DNA from: Dallia pectoralis
Lineage: Eukaryota > Chordata > Actinopteri > Esociformes > Umbridae
Reading direction: 5' to 3'
DNA: 64,000 nucleotides
Assembly (NCBI GenBank): GCA_029465975.1
Contig: CM055755.1
Coordinates: 6,271,138 to 6,335,137, forward strand
The notes below the pieces were generated by a model that worked only from the letters and a program-made list of their open reading frames with translations, was not told the DNA's origin and made no database searches. A program made the translations under genes and the position numbers. Position 1 is the first letter of the stretch. Each line of letters starts with the position of its first letter. Below are positions 31,558 through 44,624 of this stretch, piece after piece.

Positions 31558-31677
31558 AAACCAGCCACACCACAACTACGTTATAGTTAGCCCAAAGAAA
31601 CCAGCCACACCACAACTACGTTATAGTTTGCCCAAAGAAACCAGCCACACCACAAATACATTATAGTTTGCCCAACT
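31558..31677. repeat. 40-bp tandem repeat, three copies
   Basis: Three units containing AAACCAGCCACACCACAACT and ACGTTATAGTTTGCCCAAAG. The third has two substitutions in its first half and diverges at its end. Confidence 0.9.
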
Positions 31678-32724
31678 TGCCCAGTTTGCATACTGAAAAC
31701 GAATTGCTAGGTTGTCTCTTTTGTTCAACACGACAAAGTAGCCGGAAGCGTGCGATGGTGGCGTGAAAACCACACATCCTTTTGGACGGTTCTCGAAACC
31801 ATCAAACCGGTACCGTTTGAGAACCCTCGTCTGCGTGGTCGGACCTCACAGGGTCAAAGTTTGCGCTTCTACCGAACGTGTTGCATTTGCCGCCGGTCTA
31901 TTTAAACGCAAGTGCGCTCGCTCGCCGTCGCTGGTACCGCTTTCAAGTCCTTTCCAGACTTCTAACCGCCCCGGCCAAACGTCAGTTACTGACCGTGTGC
32001 CAGTAAATAATAAATACGTGCTGTTACCATTTGCTCCGAGTGGCAGAAATAAACGGAGAGGTGTCATGTGAGCTCGTCCAGTGTCTTCAGACAGGTCCTC
32101 TCCTCCCGCTCCACCTCCGTTACCTCAGCCTTTCTTCCGTCTCTCGCAGGTCTCCGTGCGTGTCTTTCACACAGGAGCGTTCATTGATCCAGCGCAGCTG
32201 CGCTTTATGTGTTTGTGTGTGAACAGCGCCCCTGGGGGGGGGGGGGGCTCCCAGACCGGATCGATAGAGCTCGCTGTCGGATTCCCCTCTCCTTGTCACG
32301 GATACCTCAGTGTGAGTGATGGATAGATCTAACTGTGTGTGTGTGTGTGTACGCATGCTAGCGTTTGTGTGAGCTGTTTCCTGAAGCGTATTAGCTAAGG
32401 GCATGAGGCCTCAGATACGTTCTCTCCGCTGATGCTTCCTCCGTGGGTCTGTGGACACGCCGATCCGGGGGCTGACGTTGGCTTTCAACTCGATTAGCGG
32501 CTATTCGCATTGACGTGAACGCCAGTTCACTTCACAACGTACCAATGAAGGCCAGATGACCATCGGCGTTATACTGGCTGAGCCACGAGGCTGTGGACAG
32601 CATTCAGCAAGGCCCGTCCTCGCCGTAGCTGACCCCACCTTATCGCCCAAGAGGTTTTAATAAGCCACGGTGGTGCCGTCTGCAGAGCCTTGTGGAGACC
32701 ATGTTCACTTTTTTAGCTGTTGGT

Positions 32725-32862
32725 CCAGGGTAGTTTAGTTGCTGGGGTGTTAGGGTGCGTGGAATGCCAGGGTCGGGGGTTCGATTCCCACCAGAGGGGG
32801 CGGTGTGATATGGTGTGATATTGTGTGGTACTTCAGGACTGGAAGTCACTCTGGATACATGC
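32725..32862 (+). mobile_element. tRNA-derived SINE
   Basis: The tRNA-like head has an A-box-like TAGTTTAGTTGCTGGGG and the B box GGGTTCGATTCCC (about 32777). It is followed by a variable body and GGAAGTCACTCTGGATA, a version of the fish SINE tail AAGTCGCTCTGGATAAGAG. Confidence 0.7.
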
Positions 32863-33339
32863 GTATGCTACGCTACAAAAATTTCAGTGAAGCAACTTTG
32901 ATATATCTTAACTGTGAATCTATAGGAAACTGAAGCTTAAATGTAGCCGTTCGTTCACGGTGGTTAAAGATCAAACGTAGATGTGTGTATCGTTTCTGAG
33001 TGAATGAGGTAAGGGTCAGTGTTTGGTGAAGGCCGACAAAAACAAATTGGCCATGGCGGCGACCGGTGGAATATCACAAACAAATCCTGTGGTCCAAATA
33101 CTCATAAACTGTCCCCATCTTAACAACCCAGCAGGCGGGGATATTACCGAATGTAGATTGGCACTATCGCAGCACCTGGTGGACGCGAGGAGACGACCAT
33201 CTGGTCACTGCAGATGGTGAAGCATATTTGACCCGGTCCAGCATAAACTGGTACCTGCAGAACCAGCACGTCTTCACATATTTCATAATAGAATGGGTTG
33301 TTGACTATCTACATTATGAAGGCTTCATCTACCACATCT

Positions 33340-33590
33340 CTGTCTCGCCTCCTCTTTCCCTATCTTCTGTCATATTTTCCTCACTATTTTCTCTCTGGTT
33401 TCCCTCTTACGCGCCTACTCTCCCTCCCATTCATTCTCCCTCCTCTCTCTATCTCACTTTCTCCCTCCTCACGCCTTCCTGTCTCACTCCCTCTCATTTT
33501 CTCCCTCCTCACGCCTCCTCTCTCTCCCTCTCTTTCTCTCCAGTCTCTCTTTCTCTATCTCTCTCTCTCTCTCTTGCTCTCTTCCTGGTA
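33340..33590. repeat. CT-rich low-complexity tract
   Basis: Pyrimidine-rich sequence with two related CTCCCTCCTCACGCCTCC/TTCC segments and a terminal CT run at 33553-33580. Confidence 0.85.
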
Positions 33591-33704
33591 CATAATGGGC
33601 AGTCTATGACAGCATCTTTCCCCTGCAGACAAAAACACACATCGTTGGAGTACCAATTACACTATGTAATTAATCTGAGCTTAGAACATAGGACACCCCA
33701 TCAA

Positions 33705-33945
33705 ACACACCATTGTATATACACACTAATATACACACACCATAATGTACACACACTAACATACACACACCATAATATACACACACTAACATACACACAC
33801 CATAATATACACACACTAATATACACACCCTAATATACACACACCATAATGTACACACACTAACATACACACACACACCATAATATACACACACTAACAT
33901 ACACACACCATAATATACACACACTAACATACACACACCACAGAT
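33705..33945. repeat. CA/TA-rich minisatellite
   Basis: Repeats of CACACCATAATATACACA and CACTAACATACACACAC, alternating irregularly; about 240 bases. Confidence 0.9.
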
Positions 33946-34289
33946 TTCATACAGATTCCATTGTGCATGTCTCTATTCAAACACTTCCATGACATATACA
34001 GAATGACAAGGCCAGCGCTCGTCTTCGTGCCATCGATATAGTCGGCCGTGGATGGAACGTGATGAAGACGCATGGGTGTGTTCCGTGACGGCTGGGCCCG
34101 CTATGACATGACCCTGCCTGAGATTGGCCTGTATGTATGACAGCCAAATGTTGTTCCAGAGCGGACGGGAGGAGAGGAAGGACAGGGGGGGAGAAAGACA
34201 GAGGGGAGGAGAGAGGAGAAGTGAAAGGAAAGGAGGAGAAGAAAGCAGTAGGATGAAAGAGAAGGACAATGTAGAGACAAACAGAGGGG

Positions 34290-34299
34290 GGTGCGTGTG

Positions 34300-34330
<31 letters not shown>

Positions 34331-34332
34331 CT
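34290..34332. repeat. (GT)n microsatellite
   Basis: GT run with a single TTTG interruption. Confidence 0.9.
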
Positions 34333-34469
34333 GTTATTATGCAGCTAGTTAGTGTGTCAGGATGTTAGCATCCTTCCCCACTCAGAGCTTAAAACAGTGA
34401 GTTTTATCTTGTCACCATGGCAACGAGCGTGAAACGTTTCTCAGAATGTGGAAGGTGTGATGAGGTGTG

Positions 34470-34503
34470 ACACACACACACACACACAGAGACACACTCA
34501 CAG

Positions 34504-34536
<33 letters not shown>

Positions 34537-34650
34537 CGCACACACAGACACATATACAGCCACACACACACACATACACACACATACACAAGGAGACACA
34601 TACAGCCACACACACACATACATACACACAAACAGAGAGACACACAAACT
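34470..34650. repeat. Interrupted (CA)n microsatellite
   Basis: CA runs separated by short GAGACACACTCACAGC, TATACAGC and AAGGAGA stretches. Confidence 0.9.
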
Positions 34651-35399
34651 CACGCTCACGGCAAAGTTGAAGTTAAGGTGTAGTCTGATTTAAAATTGAT
34701 GTCATTTTTGTGTCCTCCTTTGTGCAGTTTTACGTGACTTTCTTCTACAGTAACAACACGCGTGTCAACATGTCCTCTAAGGAGTTGTGGTCGTTCAGTA
34801 AAACACACAGACGCAGTCCCATTTTTATCAGGAGAACATCCATAATCTATCAAATCATTGTGTCTCTTCTCCGCACGTTCCGTTTCGTTTTCTCTCAGTG
34901 GAGCGTGGCGTCATCACAGCTGCCGCTTCTAAATCCAGTCACCATTTTGAGACACTCCACTCTTTCCCTCTGTCCAACTCTTCTTCCTTTTTCCGCTCTC
35001 CGTCGTTCTCTACCGTTCCCCGATCTTCGCCTCAGTGGGGACTGAGTGGGCACGGTCAGGGACGGAGGCTGCTCGGTGACAATAACAGACGTCTGACATA
35101 GATAAAAGAAGCGCGACAGACAGCGAAGAGCCATTAGGAGGCGGACAGCGGCGATCCTAAATTATGCAGACGGGTAGATGGACAGGGAAGGGGATGAAAG
35201 TGCAGGGGGGGGAAAGGCGGACAGACGGGGGCGACCGTGGAGTGAGGCACTCTGAAATACTGATGTCGCCCGGACCCCAGGGAGCCAGTGGAGTCCTCCG
35301 TCCCCTCCCGTTAAAGGCCCCCGTCCTGGATCTGGTCGATCCCAGAACCGCCCTGTCCCATTTAAAAGGGCGGAGTGGAAGCGGGGTGTGTTTACCTAT

Positions 35400-35475
35400 T
35401 GCTGTGTGTGTGTGTGTGTGTTTGCGCTCGCTGCGATGCGTGCGGGCGCGCGTGTGTGTGCGTGTGTGTGTGGCT
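35400..35475. repeat. Interrupted (GT)n microsatellite
   Basis: Two GT runs with a GC-rich interruption between them. Confidence 0.85.
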
Positions 35476-36557
35476 GCCGACGGCGGTGCATGTTGGGCCG
35501 GGTTATTTATTCAGCCCTGATGTTTGGATGTTTTACAGCAAAGAGCAGGTGCGGCGATCTCAGAGGGAGCTCTGTTTGACATGGGGTGGGGGTGAGGTGG
35601 TGGGGTGGGGTTGAGGTGGTGAGGTGGTGGGGAGTTGGTAAGAACTATTCACCGCGGTCCGAAACCCTGAACCAGACAACGCATCACAAACACAGTATAT
35701 AACCGCTGCTTTCTGCGATTCGATGAGTGGACGATGAGAGCACTGGTGGACAAAGGACGGGCGTAGTGTTTGATGATCAGATGGAGACAAGCGCAGATCG
35801 CAAAGACGCAGGGAAACGGAATGACCAGGCAGACGGAGGCTGACAAACGTACGTACTAAATAGACGAAATAGAGACCGATGGATGGACGGACGGAGAGAA
35901 AAAGACAGGTATAGATGGATGGATAGATAAGTAGACACGCAGACAGTGAAGTGTGAATGGGAGAGATGGAGGGAGATTGAAAGAGTGAGGGACGTGGCAG
36001 CGTGTGAGGAGAATTTCAATGGCACAATCAGGCCGGCAGCCTCGTTAGCTTGGGGAACATTTGCATAGTGCTTCATCTGGCCCTACTCAGAGATGGAGGC
36101 TCCTGTTCCTCTCTTCCTATTGGTTATGCATTAGCCCCGCCCCCACTGGCCCCCCCGTCAGAGCTTGCTCGTGTCTGTGTGCGTGTGTGTTCTTGTGTGA
36201 GCGTGACCATGTTTTTTCCAAATACATCGTTGCGAACGGCGTATATCTTTGGGATACTCGGCGACCCAATAGCCAATCGGGAACGCCCACGTCCGACGCC
36301 CCCCACCGAAACCCGGATTGCATTGGCCCTTGAGGGTCCCAGCCCATCGAAGCTATACTAACGTGACCCGCTCATCAACCGATGATGATGGTTCAGATGG
36401 TTCTGACTGTGATCCACGGTGGACAGGGCCCGGCCTCGGGGCCCACATGGTTCTGAGGGCCCACAGTGATAATGGGTAGGAACGTGTGAGTGGGTGGAGA
36501 TCTAATACGTAATGAGGAAAACAGTGAGTGGCTTCTACTAGTTATCCACTGACAAGG

Positions 36558-36559
<2 letters not shown>

Positions 36560-36633
<74 letters not shown>

Positions 36634-36710
36634 TGTGTGTGTCTGTGTGTCTGTGTGTCTGTGTGTCTGTGTGTGTCTGTGTGTCTGTGTGTCTGTGTGT
36701 GTGTGTTCAA
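36560..36710. repeat. (GT)n followed by (GTGTGTCT)n
   Basis: A pure GT run to about 36631, then GTCT-interrupted units to 36706. Confidence 0.95.
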
Positions 36711-37072
36711 ACTATCTGCCGAACGACAGTTGGAGTCCACCCCAGACATTGTGACCGTGACATTGAACAATTCAATGTGCAGAATTGTACACGTGAAAAC
36801 CGTCATGTGTTGGCTGTATCATCCTTTAAAAGTTGCCATGTTGGTGGACAGATGTTGTGTTATCCTGGGGTTGTCATGTTTCTGGAGAGAGGGTGTGCTC
36901 TCCTTTTTGGATTGCCATGTCGGTTGAGGATGAGTGTGTTTTTCCGCATTATGTCTCAGTATGCCTGTATGTAGAGATGTTGGGGGATGGGCTGTATATG
37001 AGTTATATCTGGCAACATGGGAGACCCGCGAGCTAATGATCCATGTCCTGAGAGAAGGGGAGCCAGAGACAA

Positions 37073-37808
37073 GAGGGGCTGACAGTGAGACAGAGGGGCT
37101 GACAGTGAGACAGAGTGGGTGACAGTGAGACAGAGGGGCTGACAGTGAGACAGAGTGGCTGACAGTGAGACAGAGGGGCTGACAGTGAGACAGAGTGGGT
37201 GACAGTGAGACAGAGGGGCTGACAGTGAGACAGAGTGGCTGACAGTGAGACAGAGTGGGTGACAGTGAGACAGAGGGGCTGACAGTGAGACAGAGTGGCT
37301 GACAGTGAGACAGAGGGGCTGACAGTGAGACAGAGTGGCTGACAGTGAGACAGAGGCGCTGACAGTGAGACAGAGGCGCTGACAGTGAGACAGAGGGGCT
37401 GAGACAGTGAGACAGAGTGGCTGACAGTGAGACAGAGTGGGTGACAGTGAGACAGAGGGGCTGAGACAGTGAGACAGAGTGGCTGACAGTGAGACAGAGT
37501 GGGTGACAGTGAGACAGAGGGGCTGAGACAGTGAGACAGAGTGGGTGACAGTGAGACAGAGGGGCTGAGACAGTGAGACAGAGTGGCTGACAGTGAGACA
37601 GAGTGGGTGACAGTGAGACAGAGGGGCTGAGACAGTGAGACAGAGTGGCTGACAGTGAGACAGAGGGGCTGACAGTGAGACAGAGTGGGTGACAGTGAGA
37701 CAGAGTGGGTGACAGTAAGACAGTGAGACAGAGTGGGTGACAGTGAAACAGAGGGGCTGACAGTGAGACAGAGTGGCTGACAGTGAGACAGAGGGGCTGA
37801 CAGTGATT
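37073..37808. repeat. 20-bp minisatellite
   Basis: About 36 units of GACAGTGAGACAGAGTGGCT or GACAGTGAGACAGAGGGGCT. Several units have an extra GAGA (CTGAGACAGTGAG) that recurs at semi-regular spacing. Minus-strand frames up to 289 codons are repeat translations. Confidence 0.97.
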
Positions 37809-38689
37809 GAGTCATTGCTATACATTCAGTTTTAATTGGAAATGCTTTATGGGTGTGATGAGCATTTGTTTACAGCAAACTCTCCATTTCTCTCTTCCTG
37901 TCCATCACTGTCTTACTCTCTCTGAACCCCCTGTCTCTCTCTCCGCCCCTCCCATGAGGCAATCAACTTAATTCGCTGTGAGTGGTCGTAATGTCCTGGC
38001 TCGTCCGTGTACTGTATATTCCTGTCAAAAACATCAGGCATTCAGATGACTGCTGGACTTGACAGAAATTCAAAAACATTCTGCCCTTCTCACAGCGGCT
38101 AAATCTCATGAGTGGTTCACACTTTTTCTTAGCCTCCTTTCGCCCAGGGATAAAATAGATGTTTGCCCTTTGAAGTGGGCTAGCACAAACCTTAGCCCAG
38201 GGCTAGCTGGCACTGCTCCAGAGCCACACAAGCACCACAGAAACTTGAATAACGAAAGAATGGAAGCTTTATTGTCCAATCACTAAAGGTGCACTTTCAT
38301 AAATTGACCCAGACTTGTAGCACTGGTCCTTACCAACAGCCACACGGTATCTCCACACCGTAAAAGTCTTTTCTCTCAGTAATTTATTAGCATTTCAGTT
38401 TACCGGCTTCATCCGAGCGAAGTAGCTAACCGAGGAAATCTAGGAAATGAGTCGAAACCCAAAAGGTCACCCTGTTCCCTCGATGTTTATTTTCTCGTGT
38501 TGACGCAGGTCTCGCTCTTTGCATAGATTAAGTTGTAATAAAGTGACGACGTGTAACATTATTGCTGTGCAGGAGAGCAGATAGTGTTTGTCAGCTTGTC
38601 AGATAGAGAAAGTGCATCGTATTTGTCGGTTAGCCCGTGTTTTACAAATTCAGGTGTGTATCCTCAGCCAAGGGTTACCCAACACAGAA

Positions 38690-38922
38690 ACAAACAAACA
38701 CAAGCTATTACACACACACAAACCAACAAACACACACACACACACAAAACAACTTACACAACATTCACACACAAAACAACAAATGCACACAAAACCACAC
38801 ACATAAAATTACACAAACAAACACACACACACTTATATACAAATACACATAAAAAACAAACGCTCTTATACATAAACACACGCACACACATGCTGTACAC
38901 ACACATACATGCAGTACATGCT

Positions 38923-38984
<62 letters not shown>
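38690..38984. repeat. CA-rich region with long (CA)n
   Basis: Imperfect ACACAAAC-type sequence from 38690, then a pure CA run at 38927-38984. Confidence 0.95.
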
Positions 38985-38986
<2 letters not shown>

Positions 38987-39794
38987 GGATCAATAATACA
39001 GGGGAAATAATTGTGAGTCCTGTGAAACAGAAGAGCATCCAAGCCATCAGCCCTTGTAGTTAGATTGCATAGTTAATGGAGAAGCATTTGACATCACATC
39101 ATTTTGCTCTCCTGTGTTCCCTCTCCTCACCCACATTATTTACTTAGCTTTCTTAGCTTTTTCTTCTCAAAACCACTCCTCATTTATACTATTCTTGACA
39201 TTGTCCTGGTTTGAGTCGTTATTCTATTGTCTTATGTCGTGTTCATTTCTTTGTCATAGCCACACCTTTTGCCACACTTTTTTCACCGGGTTTATTTTTC
39301 TTTTCCACTTTCCTTGCTCTAGTAATTCCTTTTTTCTGTGTGGTTAGCATACTTTGCCTTCACCGCCATGTCTCGGAGTGCGTTTTTTCTGGGTTCACTT
39401 CTTTGACTTGATTTTCCTAAAACCAACAGCAGAAGTTTCACTGGTAGCATCACCTCTAAAGTGTCTAACATAGAAAAATGTCTGGAAACATCCCTTTTGT
39501 TTTGAACAAAACACATATTAGCAAACCAGGCTTCAATATCACTTAACCCAATCATTTTATCTAGTTAAAAAACTCTTCAACACAGCAGAAAGTATAATAG
39601 AAACAGCCTTGTAGCGCTCAACAGTTTATTCAATCCAGTATTTTTTATTCATTAATTTATTTTTGTTTTACGGTTAGATATACAGTACATTGTAGTTAAA
39701 CGTCGTCCTTGCTTTCGTACACTCTCTCTCCCTTCTGTTCAGTTCCATTCTGCGATCAATATACCAACTAAAGGCAATGCAGAGACACAACACA

Positions 39795-39935
39795 CGCACG
39801 CACGCACACACACCACACCTCACCACACCTCACCACACCTCACCACACCACACCTCACCACACCACACCTCACCACACCACACCACACCTCACCACACCT
39901 CACCACAGCTCACCACACCTCACCACACACTCCTA
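39795..39935. repeat. (CACCACACCT)n minisatellite
   Basis: 10-base CACCACACCT units mixed with 15-base variants carrying an extra CACAC. Confidence 0.95.
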
Positions 39936-40159
39936 CACACAAGTAATGGAAAGATACTTGTACTATTTTGTGTTTGCACCATACACATGTTAACCGACAC
40001 AGACAGACGGACATGCGCACACGCTTACTGAGTGGTGGAAGCAATCGTCATGGAAGTATGTTAGTAAAAGATCATCTATTTTCTGTTTAGTTTTAAATGG
40101 AGAGTGCAACTGAGGCTGACTGTGGCAGTTGATTGGCTGGAAATGTATCTCTCTTTTAT

Positions 40160-40530
40160 TTCTGTCCCTTTTTTCCTTTCTATCTTTTACCTTTCTCTTT
40201 TCTCCTGTCTTTCCTCTCTCTCCTATTTTCTTTCTCTTCCTATGTCACCACTGCCTTTCCACTCTCCCTTTTTTCTCATCTCTTTCCTCTCTCTTTCTTG
40301 TTCCTCTCTTCCTTCTCTCTCATCTCTTTCCTCTCTTTCCCCTCTCCTGTGTCTCTTCCTTCTTTCTCTTCCTCTTTTCTCATCTCTTTCCTCTCTCTTC
40401 CCGCTCTTTGTCTTTCCTTTCTTCCTTCTTTCTCCTCCCTTTCCTCTCTCTTCTCTTCTCGCTCTTTCTCTTTCCTCTTTCCCGTACCTCTCCTCTCACT
40501 TTGCTCGCTCATGTCCCTTTGCTATTTCCT
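40160..40530. repeat. TTTCCTCTC-type pyrimidine-rich tract
   Basis: About 370 bases with TCATCTCTTTCCTCTCTC recurring about five times. Long open frames on both strands here are compositional. Confidence 0.9.
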
Positions 40531-40539
40531 CTAAGTTCC

Positions 40540-40620
40540 AATTCATTTTCAATGTCAAGGGCTTTATTGGCATACACATATTTGTTTGCTAAGGCAAGTG
40601 GAGAGGAGAAATTCAATAAA
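40540..40620 (-). mobile_element. LINE 3' tail (reverse orientation)
   Basis: Reverse complement reads TTAGCAAACAAATATGTGTA, TGCCAATAAAGCCCTTGACA then TTGAA. It matches the 3' tail seen on the + strand at 46460-46532. Confidence 0.6.
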
Positions 40621-41824
40621 TAGCATAACTGAAATAAAAAAATTTAATAACATCTCAAATGATCTCCTTCTCTCTCCCCGAGCACTCTCTGCCTCACTCG
40701 TTCACCATAATTTTTTATCGCTCGTTTTTCCCCCCTCACTTTACCCTCTCTCTCCATGTCTCAGTCCCTCTAAAATATGTCCGTTTCTCTTTCACTCCCC
40801 GTCTCCTACTGATGACACCGATCTATAGTTTTGTCAGTTGTGTGACAGTTTTTTCTTCGCGTTTTCTGTAGACATGTGTGCCTTTCTCCCCCCGGAAAAC
40901 AAGTGCACGCCTTGTTTACTTCTTCTGAGAGGAAAACAGAGCCGTATTCATTCCACCCTTACCCGCTCTCTCAAACACTCCACGCTATCCAATGAGGCCT
41001 CACAGATGTGTTGGATAGCGCGGTTGTGGGCTTCTAGCTAGCTAGCAGGGGTGGTTTAGCGTTCAGCATCGGTAGTTGAGTGTCAGTGTGTGTATGTGCA
41101 TTTGTGTATTTTACGTTAGATGTTGGTGTGTGAAAACACAAATTATCAACAGAAAGCATACCTGAACGTAACCCTGAGGAATATTCAATAACAAAATGAA
41201 GAACCAATAGACTAAAATAAGTAACTAAATGCTAGCTTAGCTATTAAATCTATCATTCTTTTGGTCACTGGCCAGAAGCTAGCTGCAGCCGCTAACCAGT
41301 TAAGGAGATAATAAAATGTAGATTTAGGTGCTACGGTTAGATGTTTATCTAGGGTTATTGCTAGTACAAATGACTGACACCCGGTACGTTGACCAGTAGA
41401 TCTGGCGGTTCCCTTTGATCCACAGGTCAGAGAGCGAGTACTCAGAAGTAGACTGTGGTTAGCGCAGTTTGTCATTAGCGTTGGCACATGGCATACTTAC
41501 AGGGAATGGTGACGAGACGAGACGTGATCCCGAAGATGTGCGTTTGTGGTTTTGATCGAAAGGATGTTAATTACACACAGGAAGTGCACAAAGTGCAGGT
41601 ACAGTAATTCAATTATATAATACAACAATATAGTTGTCAATAGCTGGATGATAGCTAATAGGAACTGTGCTATTATAGAAGAGGTTTTACATAACGTTAG
41701 AAGGTTAATAGGCTAACAGCAACATCAATCTAATTGCATCTTTTTTTGCCGGCAGTAATGATATCAGCCTTATACGCTATAGTTGTAGTTTAACTAAAAC
41801 ATTGATAATAGTAGTGTTAATAAT

Positions 41825-42240
41825 AGTGTCTGTGTGTCTGTGTCTCTGTGTCTCTGTGTGTCTCTGTGTCTCAGTGTGTCTCTGTGTCTCAGTGTCTCTG
41901 TGTGTCTCTGTGTCTCAGTGTGTCTCAGTGTGTTTCTGTGTCTGTGTCTGTGTCTTTGTGTGTCTGTGTGTCTTTGACTTTGTGTCTCTGTGTGTCTTTA
42001 TGTGTCTGTGCGTTTGTGTCTCTGTGTCTCAGTGTGTCTCTGTGTCTCTGTGTCTCTGTGTCTCTGTGTCTCTGTGTCTCTGTGTCTCTGTGTGTCTGTG
42101 TGTTTGTGTCTCTGTGTCTCTGTGTCTCTGTGTCTTTGTCTGTGTGTTTGTGTGTTTGTGTGTATGTGTCTCTGTGTCTCAGTGTGTCTGTGTGTTTGTG
42201 TCTCTGTGTCTGTGTCTCGGTGCCACGGTGTGTCTGTGTT
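41825..42240. repeat. (TGTGTCTC)n minisatellite
   Basis: About 410 bases of TGTGTCTC, TGTGTGTC and CAGTGTGTC units with TTTG variants. It explains the Cys/Val/Ser-rich open frames. Confidence 0.95.
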
Positions 42241-42537
42241 TCCCTATAATGACTGGCTCAGGGCTGTGTTCATTGGACGAGGAGAACCAGGGGATGGTGA
42301 TGAGAGGAAGATGAAGAGACAGAAAGTAGATGTGCTTGTTGGAAGGCAGAGGGGGAATCCCCTGGGAGTCGTGGATGGGGACAGGGGCCCCATTCTGCCA
42401 CCGCGTTTAAACTCTCAACAGGCACTTAGGAGAAACAGCAGAGAAATGCATATTTCTGAGAGGCAGTTGTGGAGAGAGACAGAATACAGTGATTTAGGAT
42501 GTGAGAGAAAGAGGTATGGAATTGGGGGAAGAGAACA

Positions 42538-42868
42538 GGGAGAGAAAGAAGATAGAATAGGAGGAAGTGAACAGGGAGAGAAAATGGATGGAATAGGAGG
42601 AAGTGAACAGGGAGAGAAAGAAGATGGAATAGGAGGAAGTGAACAGGGAGAGAAAGAGGATGGAATAGGAGGAAGTGAACAGGTAGAGAAAGAAGATGGA
42701 ATAGGAGGAAGTGAACAGGGAGAGAAAATGGATGGAATAGGAGGAAGTGAACAGGGAGAGAAAGAAGATGGAATAGGAGGAAGTGAACAGGGAGAGAAAA
42801 TGGATGGAATAGGAGGAAGTGAACAGGGAGAGAAAGAAGATGGAATAGGAGGAAGAGAAAAGGAAGAG
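42538..42868. repeat. 36-bp minisatellite
   Basis: About nine units of GAAGTGAACAGGGAGAGAAA, G(A/T)AGATGGAA and TAGGAG, with AAAATGGATGG variants alternating. The 12-residue repeat it encodes ([12 protein letters not shown]) is open but lacks gene context. Confidence 0.95.
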
Positions 42869-42989
42869 AAAGAGAGTTTAAGGCCAAAGTGTCTTAATGG
42901 AGGTATTTCTGCTTCACATATTTTGGGAGCATTTTAACATCATAGACCTCCCTCACTACCACCTTCACTCTCGTTCTTTTTCTCCTGTG

Positions 42990-43097
42990 CATTCTCTCCT
43001 TCCCTCCCTCCCTTCCCTTCTCCCCTCTCCCCCCCTCCCTCCCTTCCCTTCTCCCCTCTCCCCCCCTCCCTCCCTTCCCTTCTCCCCTCTCCCCCTG
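42990..43097. repeat. 31-bp pyrimidine minisatellite
   Basis: Three and a third units of TTCCCTTCTCCCCTC then TCCCCCCCTCCCTCCC. Confidence 0.9.
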
Positions 43098-43206
43098 TCC
43101 CTACCACATCTCCAGTTAATTTAATATAGAGACACCCAACTGCTTTTAACATTAATATTCCACTACCAAGTTGTGTAAATAATGAATGCCTCGTCCATGG
43201 ATCCCA

Positions 43207-43217
43207 CTCTCTCTCTC

Positions 43218-43259
<42 letters not shown>

Positions 43260-43275
43260 TTCTCTCTCTCTCTCC

Positions 43276-43310
<35 letters not shown>

Positions 43311-43312
43311 CG
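43207..43312. repeat. (CT)n tract
   Basis: CT run of about 105 bases with CCCT, TTCT and TTTCT interruptions. Confidence 0.95.
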
Positions 43313-43837
43313 TGCCCAATGATGTTGAGTCCCATCTGTCGTCCTTCTGAGAGCTCCCACTGGACACTGAAGAGAGAGAGAGACAGAGACTGAGACTGAG
43401 ACAGAGATACTACTTGCTTCCTGTCCAATAAAGCATACAATAGGCCGGACATTTATTGATGTTTAAACAGAATGCCTGACCACCGTCACTGACCCAACAT
43501 CAGATAAGCCCTTTTGGGCGTGGCCTCTGCCCGTGCCTCGAAAATATGTGCCGCCAAGGAAACGACAAACAGGCAATGTTGTACGTGTTTAAACGTTCAT
43601 GTCCTCACAGTTTTTCTGTTAAAACTATTCAAATATTTACTCGCTCGGGCAATGCAGCGGTTTGTTTCACGTGCCTCGAAAGCGCCTCTGAATAGATCAG
43701 AAAATCAACAGACGGACGGAGTGAGCGGCTGTGTTATTTTGGTCGTCGCTGATGTTTGAGTGAGTGATGTCGCGATGATGTCGCACTTCCTGGTTGGAAT
43801 GGAATAGGACCAGGCTGAAGCAAGGACATGATAGAGT

Positions 43838-43897
<60 letters not shown>

Positions 43898-43911
43898 GAG
43901 AGTCAGAGAAG

Positions 43912-43951
<40 letters not shown>

Positions 43952-43965
43952 GAGAGTCAGAGAAG

Positions 43966-44020
<55 letters not shown>
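43838..44020. repeat. (GA)n with a duplicated interruption
   Basis: Three GA runs separated by two identical interruptions containing GTGAGAGAGTCAGAGAAGTA then ACGAGAG. Confidence 0.95.
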
Positions 44021-44022
<2 letters not shown>

Positions 44023-44313
44023 TATAAGAGAGATGTGGAGATGCAGGGGTCTTCAGTGATGTCTGCTCACAACACTGCCTTTGGGCTGGAGGCCCCGTGC
44101 TAAATTGTAATGAGTTCAGCTAATTAATTTAGGCCTAGCCCCTCACCAACAGATGGCTAAGACGCATGGCAGGCACTCTGGGGGGGGCTAGCTCTCCACT
44201 TTCTCTTTATTTATCCCTCTACCATCTCTGCTCTCTCTTGTTTCTTATTATCTTACTCTATCTAGCAATGCGCGGCCAGCCAACCTGTCAAATAAGACAT
44301 GTATCTCCATATG

Positions 44314-44412
44314 TGTGTGTGTGTGTGTGTGTGTGTACATACGCGCATGTACCGTTTGTTTGGCATCGTCTGTGGGTCTTCGTGAACATGTATGTGTGTG
44401 TGTGTGTGTGAG
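44314..44412. repeat. Two (GT)n microsatellites
   Basis: GT runs at 44314-44336 and 44390-44412. Confidence 0.9.
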
Positions 44413-44496
44413 TGTGTATCTAACATGAGAGTGTGTGATTATTTAATAGCGTCTAGAAACACACATGGCCACCCAAGGGACACAGCCCAACACCTG

Positions 44497-44595
44497 ACAC
44501 ACACACACACACACACACACACACAGCAGATCGATGACATCATACACAACCTACACAACCTGGTACTGACACCTAACACACACACACACACACAT
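44497..44595. repeat. Two (CA)n microsatellites
   Basis: CA runs at 44498-44525 and 44576-44595, in opposite polarity to the preceding GT pair. Confidence 0.9.
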
Positions 44596-44624
44596 GCACA
44601 CATCTTGTCTCCATATGCACATAT

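Noticed and set aside
32725..32862. Possible tRNA gene with B box GGGTTCGATTCCC
   Set aside because: No cloverleaf can be completed and the sequence continues into a SINE body and tail; it is a tRNA-derived SINE. The same applies to 45603-45735 and 49848-50090.
36956..37825. 289- and 260-codon minus-strand frames (SVSLSATLSHCQPL repeats)
   Set aside because: Translation of the 20-bp array in two frames at once; no support as a gene.
41990..42937. 315-codon frame with a Cys/Val region followed by 12-residue [12 protein letters not shown] repeats
   Set aside because: Spans two different tandem repeats (TGTGTCTC and a 36-bp unit) joined by ordinary DNA; no homology or splice evidence.
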